In this document: piece by piece, positions 42,301 to 43,485 of the stretch
Layout: each line of letters opens with the position of its first letter
Position numbering within the stretch: position 1 is the first letter of the stretch
Assembly: GCA_947165085.1 (NCBI GenBank)
Contig: CAMUZA010000010.1
Span: 1-43,485, forward strand
Length of the DNA: 43,485 bases
Direction: 5' to 3'
From: an uncultured Clostridia bacterium
GTDB lineage: Bacteria > Bacillota > Clostridia > Oscillospirales > Oscillospiraceae
The notes under the pieces: generated by a model
Told to the model about the DNA's origin: nothing
What the model saw: the letters and a program-made list of their open reading frames with translations, nothing else
The model's database searches: none
Translations under genes and position numbers: made by a program

Positions 42301-42872
42301 ATCAGAGAGGAACCGTAAGGATCGAGACCGAGCGGCTGATCCTGCGCAGGTGCGCGGCGGACGACGCGGAGGCGGCGTTTCGCAACTGGACGTCCGACGA
42401 AAGGGTCACGAAATACCTCCGCTGGCAGACCCACAAAGATATCGAAACCACGCGAAATTGCCTTGCGAACTGGGTGAAAAACTACGAGCGGGACGATTTC
42501 TATCAATGGACGATCGAATTAAAGGAACTCGGCGAGCCGATCGGCACGATCTCCGTGGTAGCGCAGGATGAACGGCTGAACATCGTCGATATCGGTTACT
42601 GCATCGGAAGCCGGTGGTGGAATCAAGGCCTCACCAGCGAAGCCTTTGCCGCGATCATCCCGTTTTTCTTCGAGGAAGTCGGCGTCAACCGGATCGAGGC
42701 GCGGCATGACACGGACAACCCCAATTCCGGGCGGGTCATGCGCAAGTGCGGATTGCAATATGAGGGCACGCTGCGGCAGGCGGACTGCAACAACCGGGGC
42801 GTCGTGGACGTCTGCATCTGCGCCCTTTTGAAAGAGGACTGGGAAAACCGTGGAACTGTTTTACACAAGTGA
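42297..42872 (+). CDS. GNAT-family N-acetyltransferase (RimJ/RimL-like)
   Basis: The 191-residue protein has IETERLILRRCAADDAEAAF at the start and DIGYCIGSRWWNQGLTSEAF with the acetyl-CoA-binding loop, then DTDNPNSGRVMRKCGLQYEG. This is the RimJ/RimL-type layout, acetylating N-termini or small molecules. ATG 42297 follows GGGAGG and overlaps the previous stop (ATGA). Substrate unknown. Confidence 0.88.
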   Translation: MNQRGTVRIETERLILRRCAADDAEAAFRNWTSDERVTKYLRWQTHKDIETTRNCLANWVKNYERDDFYQWTIELKELGEPIGTISVVAQDERLNIVDIGYCIGSRWWNQGLTSEAFAAIIPFFFEEVGVNRIEARHDTDNPNSGRVMRKCGLQYEGTLRQADCNNRGVVDVCICALLKEDWENRGTVLHK

Positions 42873-43410
42873 GCGCAGCGAATGGCGGGCATATTTAGCC
42901 GAGCGTTTCGAGACCGCGCAGGAGATCTGGTTCGTCTTTCCGACGAACACCTCCGGGGAGCCGAGTCTTTCCTATAATGACGCGGTGGAGGAAGCGCTCT
43001 GTTTCGGCTGGATCGACGGCAGGGCGGGGACGCTGGACGAAAGACACCACATCCGCCGCTTCACGCCCCGCAGACCGGGCAGCCCCTATTCGCAGCCGAA
43101 TATCGAGCGGCTGCGCTGGCTGGAGGCGCAGGGCATGCTTTACCCGAAAGTGCGCGAAAGTGTCCTGCCCGTCATTAACGCGCCGTTCGTCTATCCGCCC
43201 GATATCCTCGACGCGCTGCGCGGGGACGAGACTGCTTGGAAAAACTACGGGTGTTTCTCAGAGCCGTACAAGCGCATTCGCATCGCCTATATCGAGGCGG
43301 CGCGGAAGCGTCCGGAGGAATTCCGGAAGCGGCTGAACAGCTTTCTTGAAAAGACACGACAGAATAAGCTGATCCGCGGCTACGGCGGCGTGGAAAAATA
43401 CTACAAATAA
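42850..43410 (+). CDS. YdeI/OmdA-family protein
   Basis: The 186-residue protein has the YdeI-family pattern: EIWFVFPTNTSGEPSLSYNDAVEEALCFGWIDGR (about 26-59), RRFTPRRPGSPYSQPNIERL and a C-terminal helical, basic part (KRPEEFRKRLNSFLEKTR). Some members are named for protection against bacteriocins or antimicrobial peptides, but the biochemical role is not settled. The start is GTG 42850, 23 bp inside the GNAT gene. After its stop (43411-43485) I see no further gene. Confidence 0.8.
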   Translation: MELFYTSERSEWRAYLAERFETAQEIWFVFPTNTSGEPSLSYNDAVEEALCFGWIDGRAGTLDERHHIRRFTPRRPGSPYSQPNIERLRWLEAQGMLYPKVRESVLPVINAPFVYPPDILDALRGDETAWKNYGCFSEPYKRIRIAYIEAARKRPEEFRKRLNSFLEKTRQNKLIRGYGGVEKYYK

Positions 43411-43485
43411 CGAAAACGAGCCTCCGACCGATTGAACAGCCCCAGATTGTGCAGACAGCACAAAAGAAGCACCCCTATGTAGGGA

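Noticed and set aside
1..43485. CRISPR array
   Set aside because: No series of regularly spaced identical repeats was seen; repeats present are palindromic units in short clusters only.

Overview
The window is a GC-rich chromosome segment of a spore-forming Firmicute, most likely class Clostridia (Oscillospirales or Christensenellales type). The taxonomic hints are the rimP-nusA-rnpM-ylxQ-infB-rbfA-nrnA-truB-ribF operon, RNase J, the DHH-type c-di-AMP phosphodiesterase GdpP next to rplI and dnaB, a tilS-hpt-ftsH block, a SpoVAC protein, frequent TTG/GTG starts and strong sigma-A-type promoters (TTGACA, 17 nt, TATAAT). This is inference from gene families and order, not a database match.

Layout. 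1-114: two tRNA genes (Glu, Met) read leftward. 263-1114: a small membrane protein whose last 44 bp are duplicated around an insert of modular palindromic repeats. 1129-1984: a membrane protein gene, read leftward, with an apparent 1-nt frameshift right after its natural start. 2111-9946: the nine-gene transcription/translation operon. 10167-10610: an unaccompanied spoVAC. 10658-12384: an ABC-2 exporter pair. 12467-13321: rplM-rpsI with a structured leader. 13568-14305: a TtcA-like thiolase. 14358-16656: wecB and tagO/wecA-type cell-surface glycan genes. 16675-17688: trpS. 17823-18368: queH.

18406-25438 is the most unusual region. Eleven tightly packed leftward genes encode phage-type DNA packaging and capsid functions: small terminase, large terminase, portal, prohead protease, a putative decoration protein, HK97-type major capsid protein, an adaptor/stopper/tail-completion series and two tail-like proteins. 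There is no integrase, repressor, replication gene, tape measure, tail fibre or lysis gene. The reading frames are intact, the terminase active-site motifs are present, and the composition looks like the host's. An intrinsic terminator sits immediately upstream of the first gene on the same strand. This looks like a domesticated packaging/capsid module (gene-transfer-agent-like or a defective prophage) rather than a recent prophage.

25596-29027: an ABC-2 exporter pair and a membrane acyltransferase. 29163-30818: RNase J. 31087-38672: gdpP-rplI-dnaB-tilS-hpt-ftsH on the plus strand, linking c-di-AMP turnover, translation, replication, tRNA modification, purine salvage and membrane proteolysis. 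38698-38920: a run of five hairpins before tRNA-Arg(CCT). 39135-43410: a plus-strand peroxide/redox island with an OhrR-type regulator carrying the sensing cysteine, a nitroreductase, a broken small gene, a flavodoxin-like protein, a thiol (Cys) glutathione peroxidase, a membrane protein, a GNAT acetyltransferase and a YdeI-family protein.
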